A DNA stretch of 64,000 nucleotides. It comes from Clostridiales bacterium (GTDB lineage: Bacteria > Bacillota > Clostridia > Oscillospirales > Oscillospiraceae). How positions within the stretch are numbered: position 1 is the first letter of the stretch; each line of letters opens with the position of its first letter. The position numbers and the translations under genes were made by a program. Under the pieces are notes generated by a model, which worked only from the letters and a program-made list of their open reading frames with translations, did not search any database and had not been told where the DNA came from. The DNA lies in the NCBI GenBank assembly GCA_012719035.1, contig JAAYBD010000022.1, positions 1-64,000 of the forward strand, given 5' to 3'. Below, piece by piece: positions 35,675 to 43,747 of the stretch.

Positions 35675-36785
35675 GAGAGGAAAAGACAGTGCCGTAACGG
35701 GAAATTTGTTCCGCTTGACCTTGGGCAGGCTGGTTACGGCTGAAGTTGTCTATTCGATACTTCTTGTGATTTTATATGTCAGCTCATATTGGCTTTTCAG
35801 CACGGTTATTGTCTGGCAGGGCGATGAGTGGTTTTACCGGTTTATGCATACAATATTTGGTGAGCCGTTATTTATGCTGTTTATCATCTGGCTCCTTGGC
35901 GCCGTCCTCATTGTTTTTATCTGCCTTTACCGTATGGCAAATTACTTTCAGGACATGAATTCTGCTGTCAGCGTGCTTTTAGCCGAAGATGATACCTTGA
36001 TAAGTCTTCCCTCTCCTCTCAGGCAAGTAGAGGTTCAGATGAATCAGCTCAAAAGCGAATCCGTGCGGAACGCGAGGGCGGCAAAGGACGCGGAGCAGAG
36101 GAAAAACGACCTTATAGTATATCTTGCGCACGATTTGAAAACTCCGCTAACCTCCGTAATCGGCTATTTGACCCTTCTTAGTGACGAAAGGGATATATCC
36201 GCCGAACTGAGGGAAAAGTATACGGGAATCGCTTTGAACAAGGCACAGCGGCTGGAAGAGCTGATAAACGAGTTTTTTGATATCACAAGGTTCAGCCTTA
36301 CCAATCTTACGCTTGAAACGGAGTCTGTAAATCTGACTCGAATGATTGAGCAGATAACCTATGAGTTCAATCCGATAATGTCGGAAAAGGGTCTGACATG
36401 GGAGCTATCGCTCCCCGAAAACATGGAAATTGTCTGCGACCCCGATAAGCTGGAGAGAGTTTTTGACAATCTTATCCGCAATGCGCTTAATTACAGCTAT
36501 CCGAACAGCGCCGTCTCCGTTATTGCCGATTATGCAAAGGATGTTGTTATACTTCGCTTTGTCAACAGGGGAAGAACAATTCCTAAAGAGAAGCTCAACA
36601 GATTGTTTGAACAGTTTTACCGATTGGATTCCTCGCGCTCGAGTGCGACGGGCGGAGCGGGGCTTGGGCTTGCCATCGCAAAAGAGATAGTTTTGCTTCA
36701 CGGCGGCTCTATAAAAGCCGAGAGCGAGAATGAAAAAGTGACTTTTACAGTCCTCCTTCCAACTGATTGTAAGAAAATCGTATGA
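35667..36785 (+). CDS. vanS: Sensor histidine kinase, VanS-like
   Basis: A 372-residue kinase with two membrane helices (VVYSILLVILYVSSYWLFST and PLFMLFIIWLLGAVLIVFIC), a short extracellular loop, a linker, the H-box YLAHDLKTPLTSVIGYL and a HATPase domain (NLIRNALNYS, GGAGLGLAIAKEI). The start is taken as TTG 35667, overlapping the vanR stop by 8 bases with GGTGG upstream; no ATG suits. It pairs with VanR. The ligand is probably a glycopeptide or cell-wall signal, by analogy. Confidence 0.88.
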   Translation: MRKRGKDSAVTGNLFRLTLGRLVTAEVVYSILLVILYVSSYWLFSTVIVWQGDEWFYRFMHTIFGEPLFMLFIIWLLGAVLIVFICLYRMANYFQDMNSAVSVLLAEDDTLISLPSPLRQVEVQMNQLKSESVRNARAAKDAEQRKNDLIVYLAHDLKTPLTSVIGYLTLLSDERDISAELREKYTGIALNKAQRLEELINEFFDITRFSLTNLTLETESVNLTRMIEQITYEFNPIMSEKGLTWELSLPENMEIVCDPDKLERVFDNLIRNALNYSYPNSAVSVIADYAKDVVILRFVNRGRTIPKEKLNRLFEQFYRLDSSRSSATGGAGLGLAIAKEIVLLHGGSIKAESENEKVTFTVLLPTDCKKIV

Positions 36786-36882
36786 TTTTCGTTTTAAAAT
36801 CGTCATAAATCTCTAAGTAAAATCAAAAACACTTTGCTCCCTGCTTTGCTACGATAAACGTACAGTGTGGGGAGCTTTTCTC

Positions 36883-37386
36883 ATGCCAAAAAACAGGGAG
36901 CGGGTTCAACAAATGAGTATCCGAGAAAAAATAGTAGACTATTCCCGCGGGGACAATCTTGGACTGTTCTGGCGGCTGTTCTTTATGAGGAAACGAACAA
37001 AAAGCAGACTGAGGAAAAGCGTTCTGGCGTTTTGGTGCGGACGCCTTGCACATAAGCATGGGGGATATATCGGAATTGATGCGGATATAAAGGAAATTCC
37101 GAGTCTGCCGCATGGACTTCACGGAGTATATATTTCACGGTATTCGAGCATCGAAACGGGATGCAGGATATATCAGAACGTAACTATAGGCGAAAACGGC
37201 AGAAAAGCTCCGCGCATAGGCAAAAACTGTCTGGTCGGAGCGGGTGCTGTGATTATCGGCGACATAACGATAGGCGACAATGTGAAAATCGGCGCAGGCG
37301 CGGTGGTTTTCATGGATGTTCCGGACAATAGTACGGTAGTTTCGCAGGCGCCGAGAATTATAAGAAAAGAAAACGAGGGAGAATAA
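36883..37386 (+). CDS. Hexapeptide-repeat acyltransferase (serine acetyltransferase-like) inside the van cluster
   Basis: A 167-residue protein whose C-terminal half is a left-handed beta-helix ([49 protein letters not shown]), as in CysE-like serine or related O-acetyltransferases. The N-terminal part is basic ([14 protein letters not shown]) and shorter than that of true CysE. The start is ATG 36883 after GGAG. It sits 97 bases after vanS and 4 bases before vanG, so it is co-transcribed with the resistance genes. This is not a usual member of vanG operons; a link to serine supply is speculation. Confidence 0.8.
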   Translation: MPKNRERVQQMSIREKIVDYSRGDNLGLFWRLFFMRKRTKSRLRKSVLAFWCGRLAHKHGGYIGIDADIKEIPSLPHGLHGVYISRYSSIETGCRIYQNVTIGENGRKAPRIGKNCLVGAGAVIIGDITIGDNVKIGAGAVVFMDVPDNSTVVSQAPRIIRKENEGE

Positions 37387-37390
37387 AAAG

Positions 37391-38431
37391 ATGCTAAGGA
37401 TAGCTGTTATATTTGGCGGATGCTCAAGCGAATACGAGGTGTCGCTGGAGTCAGCTCATTCAGTTCTTGAAAATATAGATAGGAACCGATTTGAACCCAT
37501 TCCCATCGGCATTACTCCCGAAGGTGAATGGTTTCGGTTTAACGGAGATATCCGGAAAATTGCGGATGGGACATGGTGCAATCCAAAAGATTGTGTACAC
37601 GCAATTATTTCTCCCGACCGAGAGATGCACGGTTTGTTGGAGATAGGAAAAAATGAGATTCGCGGCGTGTTTCTGGATGCGGCTATGCCTGTGATGCACG
37701 GGAAAAACGGTGAGGACGGTACGATTCAGGGACTGCTGGAGCTTGCGGGGATACCCATCGCGGGCTGCGGCGTTCTTAGTTCTGCGCTTTGTATGGATAA
37801 GAACAGAGCACATAAGCTTGTGCATATGGCGGGGGTGCCGGTGCCGCGTTCATACGTGCTTACGGGAAAAGCCGATACGGAGCTTGCGGGAGAATATGCA
37901 GAGATTCTCAATTATCCCTTGTTTGTAAAGCCTGTGAAAGCGGGTTCGTCCTTAGGAATCACGCGTGTAACAAAGCGGGAGGAACTAAAACCCGCTGTAA
38001 ACTTGGCGTTTGAACATGATAACGAGGTGATTTTGGAGGAGAACATAGAGGGCTTTGAGGTAGGCTGCGCGGTTTTGGGAAATGGAGAGCTTATTACGGG
38101 CGAAATCGATGAAATCGAACTTACAGAGGGATTTTTTGATTTTACCGAAAAATACAATCTCATAAGTTCCGAGATACATGTTCCGGCAAGGATACCTACC
38201 AAAAAAGCCGAAGAAATCAAAACGACAGCCAAGATAATTTATAAAGCGCTCGGCTGCAGCGGTTTTGCGCGGGTGGACATGTTTTTAACGCCGTCGGGAG
38301 AAGTCGTTTTCAACGAGGTAAACACGATTCCCGGGTTTACGGCTCACAGCCGCTACCCCAGTATGATGAAAGCTGTGGGGCTGACATTCACTCAGGTTAT
38401 TTCGCTAATCATTGATTTGGCGGTGAAGTAA
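37391..38431 (+). CDS. vanG: D-alanine-D-serine ligase, VanG type
   Basis: A 346-residue ATP-grasp ligase that should join D-Ala to D-Ser and so lower vancomycin affinity of peptidoglycan precursors. AVIFGGCSSEYEVSLESA, VMHGKNGEDGTIQGLLELAG, CGVLSSALCMDKNRAHKL, VKPVKAGSSLGIT, FEVGCAVLG, EKYNLISS (omega loop) and FNEVNTIPGFTAHSRYP match VanG closely and differ from housekeeping Ddl, which has EKY followed by other residues. It is coupled to vanXY by sharing the stop/start bases at 38431. Function is assigned by similarity to recalled VanG. Confidence 0.9.
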   Translation: MLRIAVIFGGCSSEYEVSLESAHSVLENIDRNRFEPIPIGITPEGEWFRFNGDIRKIADGTWCNPKDCVHAIISPDREMHGLLEIGKNEIRGVFLDAAMPVMHGKNGEDGTIQGLLELAGIPIAGCGVLSSALCMDKNRAHKLVHMAGVPVPRSYVLTGKADTELAGEYAEILNYPLFVKPVKAGSSLGITRVTKREELKPAVNLAFEHDNEVILEENIEGFEVGCAVLGNGELITGEIDEIELTEGFFDFTEKYNLISSEIHVPARIPTKKAEEIKTTAKIIYKALGCSGFARVDMFLTPSGEVVFNEVNTIPGFTAHSRYPSMMKAVGLTFTQVISLIIDLAVK

Positions 38432-39186
38432 TGAGAAAGATTACACTTTCGGGTGATGCGGTTTACAAAGGAAGCCTAATACTTGTAAACAGCGGGCATC
38501 CCTGCCGCGAGGCGGCATGTGAGGTTCCTCTCGTTCCGGTGGACGATAAGAATCCCGCCGCGCTTCTGGAGCGTCAGAGCGCGCGTCTGCTGGACAAGCT
38601 TATGGATGAGACTGGCGTGCGGGGAAAAATCGTAGCCGTCAGCGGATGGCGTTCGGAGTCGGAGCAGATCCGGATATACGAGGATTCACTTGCAGAAAAT
38701 GGCAGGGAATTCACGCAGAAATATGTCGCCATGCCCGGCTGCAGTGAGCACCAGACGGGGCTTGCAATTGACCTTGCCGAAAACAAGCCCGATATCGACT
38801 TCATTCGTCCCGACTTTCCTTATGAGGGAATTTGCCGCAGGTTCCGGGAAAAAGCTTCGGCATTCGGCTTTGTGGAACGCTATCCCAAAGGCAGGGAGGA
38901 TGTAACCGGAATCGGATGGGAGCCTTGGCATTTTCGCTATGTGGGATTTCCCCACGCGGCAATCATGCAGCAGCAGGGAATGACGCTGGAGGAATACCAT
39001 GCGTTTTTGAAGAAGCACGAGTATGGGATAAATCCTTTTGTGTACCGCATAAACGGGCGCAGAATCGAGATTTCCTATTTAAAGTCCGGAAAAGACGGGA
39101 CAAGCTCATTAGAGGTCAATGATGATGTTTTGTGCATGGTTTCGGGAAACAACATGGATGGGTTTATCATAACTGTTTGGTGGTGA
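38431..39186 (+). CDS. vanXY: D,D-dipeptidase/carboxypeptidase, VanXY-VanY family
   Basis: A 251-residue zinc peptidase that removes D-Ala-ended precursors so that only the D-Ala-D-Ser form is used. SEHQTGLAIDLA (SxHxxGxAxD) and EPWHFRYVG (ExxH) hold the metal ligands and catalytic Glu; GWRSESEQIRIY is the family's substrate-binding block. There is no signal peptide, so it is cytosolic like VanXY rather than anchored like VanY. Its C-terminal 50 residues end in SGNNMDGFIITVWW, also as in VanXY of the G type. It overlaps vanG by one base. Confidence 0.9.
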   Translation: MRKITLSGDAVYKGSLILVNSGHPCREAACEVPLVPVDDKNPAALLERQSARLLDKLMDETGVRGKIVAVSGWRSESEQIRIYEDSLAENGREFTQKYVAMPGCSEHQTGLAIDLAENKPDIDFIRPDFPYEGICRRFREKASAFGFVERYPKGREDVTGIGWEPWHFRYVGFPHAAIMQQQGMTLEEYHAFLKKHEYGINPFVYRINGRRIEISYLKSGKDGTSSLEVNDDVLCMVSGNNMDGFIITVWW

Positions 39187-39190
39187 AAAG

Positions 39191-40348
39191 ATGCTGGCTT
39201 CAGCAATGGGACGCGCGTGGATAGAGCTGAATATGGACAATTTGCGGCACAATTATGGGGTTTTGAGAAAGCTTCTGCCCGATACCTGCCAAATCATGCC
39301 TGCTGTAAAGGCGAACGCTTATGGACACGGAGCTGTGCCGATTGCGCGGGAGCTGAATGCAATAGGTGTCCGGGCGTTTTGCACCGCATCGGTACAGGAA
39401 GGGGCGGAGCTGCGCAGCAGCGGTATAGTAGGAGAGATTTTGATTTTGGGTTATACACATCCCGAAGATTTTTGCCTCCTGCGAAAATACCGTCTGACGC
39501 AGACTGTACTGGATGCCGAATATGCGGGAGCGCTGGAGGGATTCGGTGAGAAAATCCATGTCCATATCGCCATTGATACGGGAATGCACCGCTTGGGTGA
39601 GCGCAGTGAAAACATAGAGAACATTTTAAAGATTTTTCAATGCAAAAACCTTATAATTGACGGGATGTACACTCATTTGTGTGCCTCGGATATCATGGAA
39701 GAGCCTTATATTGATTATACAAGAAAGCAGATACGGGCGTTTTATAAGGTTGCTGAAAGAATCAAAGCGGAGGGATACAGATGCCCTAAGCTCCATATAC
39801 AAAGCAGCTACGGAGTGCTGAATTATCGTAACTTGAACTGTGATTATGCGCGGACGGGCATCGCTCTCTATGGACTTTTAAGTACGCGGGAGGACACTGA
39901 AAACTGTGCCGCCGATTTACTTCCTGTCCTTTCGCTCAAAGCGCGGGTGAGCGCTGTTAAGGAACTGAAAGCGGGCGAAGCCGCGGGCTACGGTCTTCAA
40001 TTTGTTGCGCCGCATGACATGAAAATTGCCCTTTTGTCTATCGGATATGCCGATGGTGTTCCCAGAAGCCTGTCTTGCGGCGGGGGTAATGTTCTTATTG
40101 CGGGGAGAAAAGCTCCTATTATCGGCAGGATTTGTATGGATCAGATGACAGTAGATGTGACCGGCATACCTGAAGTTAGACAAAATGATATCGCTGTTAT
40201 AATAGGCAGCTCCGGAGATGAGAAGATAAGCGCCGGTGAAATAGCGGAGCAGGCCGATACGATTACGAATGAAGTGCTCAGCCGTATGGGGGTAAGAGTA
40301 AACCGCATATGCGTCAGCGAAAATCAGCTGAAGTCTCAAGCTGTGTAA
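39191..40348 (+). CDS. vanT: Alanine/serine racemase, VanT catalytic domain only
   Basis: A 385-residue fold-type III PLP racemase. Lys in VKANAYGHG is the PLP lysine; YTHPEDF, DTGMHRLGER and IGYADGVPRSL follow, the tyrosine region of the racemase family. In typical VanT an N-terminal membrane domain of about ten helices, thought to import L-Ser, precedes the racemase; here it is absent. By context (5 bases after vanXY) it should supply D-Ser. A housekeeping alanine racemase that has joined the operon remains possible. Confidence 0.82.
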   Translation: MLASAMGRAWIELNMDNLRHNYGVLRKLLPDTCQIMPAVKANAYGHGAVPIARELNAIGVRAFCTASVQEGAELRSSGIVGEILILGYTHPEDFCLLRKYRLTQTVLDAEYAGALEGFGEKIHVHIAIDTGMHRLGERSENIENILKIFQCKNLIIDGMYTHLCASDIMEEPYIDYTRKQIRAFYKVAERIKAEGYRCPKLHIQSSYGVLNYRNLNCDYARTGIALYGLLSTREDTENCAADLLPVLSLKARVSAVKELKAGEAAGYGLQFVAPHDMKIALLSIGYADGVPRSLSCGGGNVLIAGRKAPIIGRICMDQMTVDVTGIPEVRQNDIAVIIGSSGDEKISAGEIAEQADTITNEVLSRMGVRVNRICVSENQLKSQAV

Positions 40349-40354
40349 AAGAAA

Positions 40355-40400
40355 AATGCAGATATCCAGTTTGCCTTGCGGCTTAAAGGATATCTGCATT
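40355..40400. terminator. Terminator after vanT
   Basis: AATGCAGATATCC and GGATATCTGCATT form a 13-bp stem, followed by CAGCTTTTTT; it also serves the convergent CooT-like gene. Confidence 0.85.
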
Positions 40401-40420
40401 CAGCTTTTTTAAGAGAAAAA

Positions 40421-40609
40421 CTACTTTGTTTCGATTCTGATAATGTTTTTGTTCAGATCAATATTTCTGAGTACGCCTGTAACGACCGTTTCAGTTCCCA
40501 ACAGAGTGGTGAGCTTAACATTGCCGTCTTCTACGACGATATTCGTTACCCGGTCGCAAATCAGCTTTTCGCCTTCGCTGCCTATCTCATATGCTGCGGA
40601 AAGACACAT
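40421..40609 (-). CDS. CooT-like small metal-binding protein
   Basis: A 62-residue protein beginning MCLSAAYE, with the remainder a small beta-barrel-like sequence (VTNIVVEDGNVKLTTLLGTE, VLRNIDLNKNIIRIE). The N-terminal Met-Cys is the nickel-binding mark of the CooT family, dimeric nickel chaperones first seen with CO dehydrogenase. The start follows the stop of the His-rich gene by one base (TAATATG) with GGGAGG upstream. It likely works in nickel handling with its partner. Confidence 0.82.
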   Translation of the reverse strand: MCLSAAYEIGSEGEKLICDRVTNIVVEDGNVKLTTLLGTETVVTGVLRNIDLNKNIIRIETK

Positions 40610-40610
40610 A

Positions 40611-40946
40611 TTATTCGCCTCCCAGAAGTTTTAATGCTTCGGCGAGCTTGTCATTGCCGTGGTTATAAAAATGCATTGCTTCGCTTACCAGAGCGGCGGC
40701 AGACGATTTGCCCGCTTTCTCAAGTGAGTGGTAAAGCTCATGAAGATCTTCGCCGTGATGGCGGTTGTGATCTATCATATAAGTCAAGAGTGCGGTGTTC
40801 TCGTCTGCGCTTTGCGCATTGGACTGCTCGTGGCAATGGCAATGACCGTTATCGTGGTCGTGATTATGATCATGACCTAAATCATGGCTGTGCTCATGAG
40901 CGTGCGTATGGCTATGTTCGTGGGAATGGGTTCCGTTGTCACACAT
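40611..40946 (-). CDS. Histidine-rich metal-binding protein
   Basis: A 111-residue protein. Residues 7-39 consist almost entirely of His with Asp/Glu/Ser/Gly (SHEHSHTHAHEHSHDLGHD), ending CHCHE, a clear divalent-metal-binding tail. The C-terminal 65 residues are helical (LTYMIDHNRHHGEDLHELYH) and resemble a small four-helix or chaperone-like domain. AAGGAG lies 8 bases before the ATG. The next gene, one base away, is CooT-like, so nickel storage or delivery is the best inference; zinc or cobalt is possible. Confidence 0.8.
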   Translation of the reverse strand: MCDNGTHSHEHSHTHAHEHSHDLGHDHNHDHDNGHCHCHEQSNAQSADENTALLTYMIDHNRHHGEDLHELYHSLEKAGKSSAAALVSEAMHFYNHGNDKLAEALKLLGGE

Positions 40947-41134
40947 AATATTAACTCCTTTCGATGGTTGTTATTTAATACTTGTAGTGCTAAATATTAT
41001 AAAGCATAAAACAGATATCTGCAACCCACTGACTGGGATAATCGGTAATTTTTTGCTTTTTTATGTTGTTATTCCCCTAAATACAGAAAACCCGCGCTGA
41101 ATCAGTGCAAGTATCAAATTGAAAATGAAACCTT

Positions 41135-41167
41135 GACCGCCCGCAGAACCTAAGCTCTGCGGACGGT
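41135..41167. terminator. Hairpin downstream of nifU
   Basis: GACCGcCCGCAGA and TCTGCGGaCGGT form a stem 18 bases beyond the nifU stop; the T-run lies on the plus-strand side, and the minus-strand side is only T-rich. Confidence 0.5.
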
Positions 41168-41184
41168 TTTTTCGCGGACAAAGC

Positions 41185-41616
41185 TTATACTCCGCAGCCT
41201 GAACAGTCGCCGTCACAGCGCGGTCTGTATTCTTCGGGCATTTCTTCTCCGCGTTTATTGTAATAATCCTGCAATGCCATTTTTACGCCCTCTTCCGCCA
41301 GTACGGAACAGTGGAGCTTAACAGGGGGCAGACCGTCAAGCGCTTCGACAACTGCCTTGTTTGACAGCTTCAAAGCCTCTTCTATCGGCTTGCCTTTTAT
41401 AAGCTCTGTCGCCATAGAGCTTGTTGCAATGGCTGCACCGCAGCCGAATGTGTTGAATTTCGCGTCTGTTATTATACCATCTTCGATTTTAAGGAATATC
41501 TTCATGATATCGCCGCATTTTGCGTTGCCCACTTCTCCTATGCCGCTGGCATCTTCTATTTCTCCGACGTTGCGCGGATTTGTGAAATGATCCATTACTT
41601 TTTCACTGTACATCAT
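41185..41616 (-). CDS. nifU: Fe-S cluster assembly scaffold protein, NifU/IscU type
   Basis: A 143-residue scaffold on which Fe-S clusters are built. The three ligand cysteines lie in GNAKCGDIMKI, FGCGAAIATSS and VKLHCSVLAEEG. The C-terminal tail adds RCDGDCSGCGV, extra cysteines common in clostridial NifU-like proteins. It begins directly at the nifS stop (TAA-ATG), so it is coupled to the sulfur donor. Confidence 0.95.
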   Translation of the reverse strand: MMYSEKVMDHFTNPRNVGEIEDASGIGEVGNAKCGDIMKIFLKIEDGIITDAKFNTFGCGAAIATSSMATELIKGKPIEEALKLSNKAVVEALDGLPPVKLHCSVLAEEGVKMALQDYYNKRGEEMPEEYRPRCDGDCSGCGV

Positions 41617-42789
41617 TTACTTTCCCTCCTTCATTTTTTTCCAGACCGGCGACATAGACCGGAGTCTTTCAACGATCGGGGGCAATGTGCTCAGGATATA
41701 ATCGATTTCTGCGTCATTGTTGTATTCGCTTAGTGAAAGTCTCAGAGAACCGTGCGCGACCTCGTGCGTGAGTCCGATGGCAAGGAGCACGTGGCTTGGA
41801 TCGAGAGAGCCGGAAGTACAGGCTGAGCCTGACGATGCGCAGATACCTGCTTGGTCGAGCATGAGCAGGAGGCTTTCGCCCTCTATTCCCTTGACCGAGA
41901 CATTGACATTTCCCGGCAACCTCTTTTCTCTGTCCCCGTTAAGTATTACTTCAGGAAGCTGAAGAATGCCGTCAATCAGTTTATCCCTCATTGCCTGTAC
42001 CCTTGCCGCGGCATCGGGCATTTGCTCGCAGGCCGCCTTGAATGCCGCAGCCATGCCAACGATTGCAGGCAGATTCTCCGTTCCGGCGCGTTTTCCGCGC
42101 TCCTGAGCGCCGCCTTCGATTATCGAGGTTATAGGTATACCCTTCCTGCAAAAGAACACGCCGGCGCCCTTTGGACCGTGGAACTTATGCGCGGACAGGG
42201 AAAGCATATCTATATTCTGTTCCTTGACGTTTATGGGAAGATGCCCCGCCGCCTGAACAGCATCGGTATGGAAAATAACGCCCTTTTCGCGGCAGAGTGC
42301 ACCGATTTCCTTTATGGGCTGAATCGTGCCGATTTCATTGTTTGCGTACATTATAGTTACAAGTGCCGTATCGGGACGGATTGCCGCCTCAAGATCGGAA
42401 AGCCGTACGATACCGTCTTCATATACATCTAATAGAGTTATTTCATAGCCTTCTTTCTCCAGCTTGTTCAGAGCGTGGAGAACGGCATGGTGTTCAATTT
42501 TTGTCGAGATGATGTGCTTTTTTCCTTTTCTTGCTCCGATGACCGCGGCAGTTATAATTGCCTGATTATCAGCTTCGCTTCCTCCGGAGGTGAATAATAT
42601 CTCGCTTGCCTCAGCGCCGAGGTGTTCCGCCATGGTCTGCCTTGCGGCAAGAAGAATCTGTGCAGCTTTCTGCCCGATGTGGTGCGGGCTGGATGGATTT
42701 CCGTAGTTTTCAACGAAACATGGGAGCATAGCTTCGAGGGCAGCTTCGCTTACCCGCGTGGTTGCCGCGTTGTCTGCATATACGTTCAT
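41617..42789 (-). CDS. nifS: Cysteine desulfurase, NifS type
   Basis: A 390-residue PLP enzyme that takes sulfur from cysteine for Fe-S clusters. [18 protein letters not shown] opens the protein, [13 protein letters not shown] contains the PLP lysine and [16 protein letters not shown] the loop with the persulfide cysteine, which marks a group I enzyme. It precedes nifU in an operon. Two CCTAT-N7-ATAGG palindromes flank its promoter, pointing to control by the Rrf2 regulator encoded upstream. Confidence 0.96.
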   Translation of the reverse strand: MNVYADNAATTRVSEAALEAMLPCFVENYGNPSSPHHIGQKAAQILLAARQTMAEHLGAEASEILFTSGGSEADNQAIITAAVIGARKGKKHIISTKIEHHAVLHALNKLEKEGYEITLLDVYEDGIVRLSDLEAAIRPDTALVTIMYANNEIGTIQPIKEIGALCREKGVIFHTDAVQAAGHLPINVKEQNIDMLSLSAHKFHGPKGAGVFFCRKGIPITSIIEGGAQERGKRAGTENLPAIVGMAAAFKAACEQMPDAAARVQAMRDKLIDGILQLPEVILNGDREKRLPGNVNVSVKGIEGESLLLMLDQAGICASSGSACTSGSLDPSHVLLAIGLTHEVAHGSLRLSLSEYNNDAEIDYILSTLPPIVERLRSMSPVWKKMKEGK

Positions 42790-42980
42790 AATTTCCTCTC
42801 CTTTTTGCTTATGATTTTTGTCTGATGCTTATTTATCTATCCGAGTACAATCATGCGGGTTATACGGCTTTCGATTTTCGCCCCTTAGTAAAACAAGAAT
42901 AGTATTGCCGCAAGAATGCTTTTAATTAGTTTATTTTGCCGATGCGCCTGATTTATACAGGCGGACTAAACACGATATTA

Positions 42981-43050
42981 CCTATAGGTTATATAGGAAT
43001 AATAGCACACAACAACTTTCTTGTCAACACTTTCCTATTTATTTTATAGG
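42981..43050 (-). promoter_or_regulatory. nifSU promoter flanked by two CCTAT-N7-ATAGG operators
   Basis: On the minus strand TTGACA (43022-43027), a 17-base spacer and TATTAT (42999-43004). CCTAT-N7-ATAGG occurs downstream of the -10 (42981-42997) and upstream of the -35 (43034-43050). Confidence 0.72.
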
Positions 43051-43087
43051 GATTTGCTGCAAAAAATATGCCGTCATAGGAACTGAC

Positions 43088-43522
43088 TTAAATACAGAAG
43101 TCCGTTCCCGACAGATTGGTTTGATTTGCAAGATCTGCTATGGTTATGCCGTCCAAATAATCTTCGATACGCCTCTCCAGCTCCCGCCACATAGGCAGGG
43201 TTACGCAGTCGGTGGCACGCGGGCAGATATTCTCCGGGGTGTCAAGGCAGGATACCGGAGCAAGGCTGCCTTCCACTGCTTTCAGCACTGAGCCTACAGA
43301 GAATTTGTCGGCTGATTTTGAAAGCCTGTATCCGCCGCCTTTTCCTCTGGAACTGAAAAGAAAGCCTGCTTTGCTTAAAAGTCCCACAATCATTTCGGAA
43401 TATTTTTCGGAGATGCACTGCCGCTCGGAAACATCTTTTAGGGGAATATATTCATTGGAGTGGTGCTGCGCCAAATCAACCATGATTCTAAGCGCATACC
43501 GTCCTTTTGTCGATATTTTCAT
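43088..43522 (-). CDS. iscR: Rrf2-family (IscR-like) regulator
   Basis: A 144-residue winged-helix regulator. MKISTKGRYALRIMVDLAQH is the family's N-terminus and SSRGKGGGYRLSKSA the wing. Three cysteines in SCLDTPENICPRATDC (C-x7-C-x5-C) are placed like the Fe-S ligands of IscR. The start is ATG 43522, with GGAGGT 7 bases upstream. It is upstream of nifSU in the same direction but has its own promoter with a matching palindrome, so it is probably autoregulated and senses Fe-S supply. The symbol is by analogy. Confidence 0.9.
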   Translation of the reverse strand: MKISTKGRYALRIMVDLAQHHSNEYIPLKDVSERQCISEKYSEMIVGLLSKAGFLFSSRGKGGGYRLSKSADKFSVGSVLKAVEGSLAPVSCLDTPENICPRATDCVTLPMWRELERRIEDYLDGITIADLANQTNLSGTDFCI

Positions 43523-43546
43523 ATGGAATACCTCCAATTTCTTTTA

Positions 43547-43564
43547 CCCTATTATATTATAGGG
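43547..43564 (-). promoter_or_regulatory. Operator overlapping the iscR -10 region
   Basis: CCCTAT-tatatt-ATAGGG is a perfect palindrome whose minus strand contains TATAAT, so a bound repressor would cover the -10 of the Rrf2 gene. It resembles the two nifS operators. Confidence 0.6.
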
Positions 43565-43747
43565 ATTATAGGAATACAAGAGCAATTTTATTTTTCTGTT
43601 CTATTTTTTGAAAGCGGGAATTCTTTTATTACTGGAAGAATGGAATTAGGGCTTGCAATTTTGGAGGAAAAAACAGATAATATAAGAGAATAGTGAAATA
43701 TTAGTGGAATAGGCTGCAAATTAAACAGCGAAAGGTGATGGTGATAG

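Noticed and set aside
40376..40948. A 190-codon plus-strand open frame over the CooT-like and His-rich genes
   Set aside because: It is antisense to two genes with good start sites and family features; its translation is low-complexity where it mirrors the histidine codons.
41851..42432. A 193-codon plus-strand frame inside nifS
   Set aside because: It is antisense to a highly conserved cysteine desulfurase and has no ribosome-binding site.
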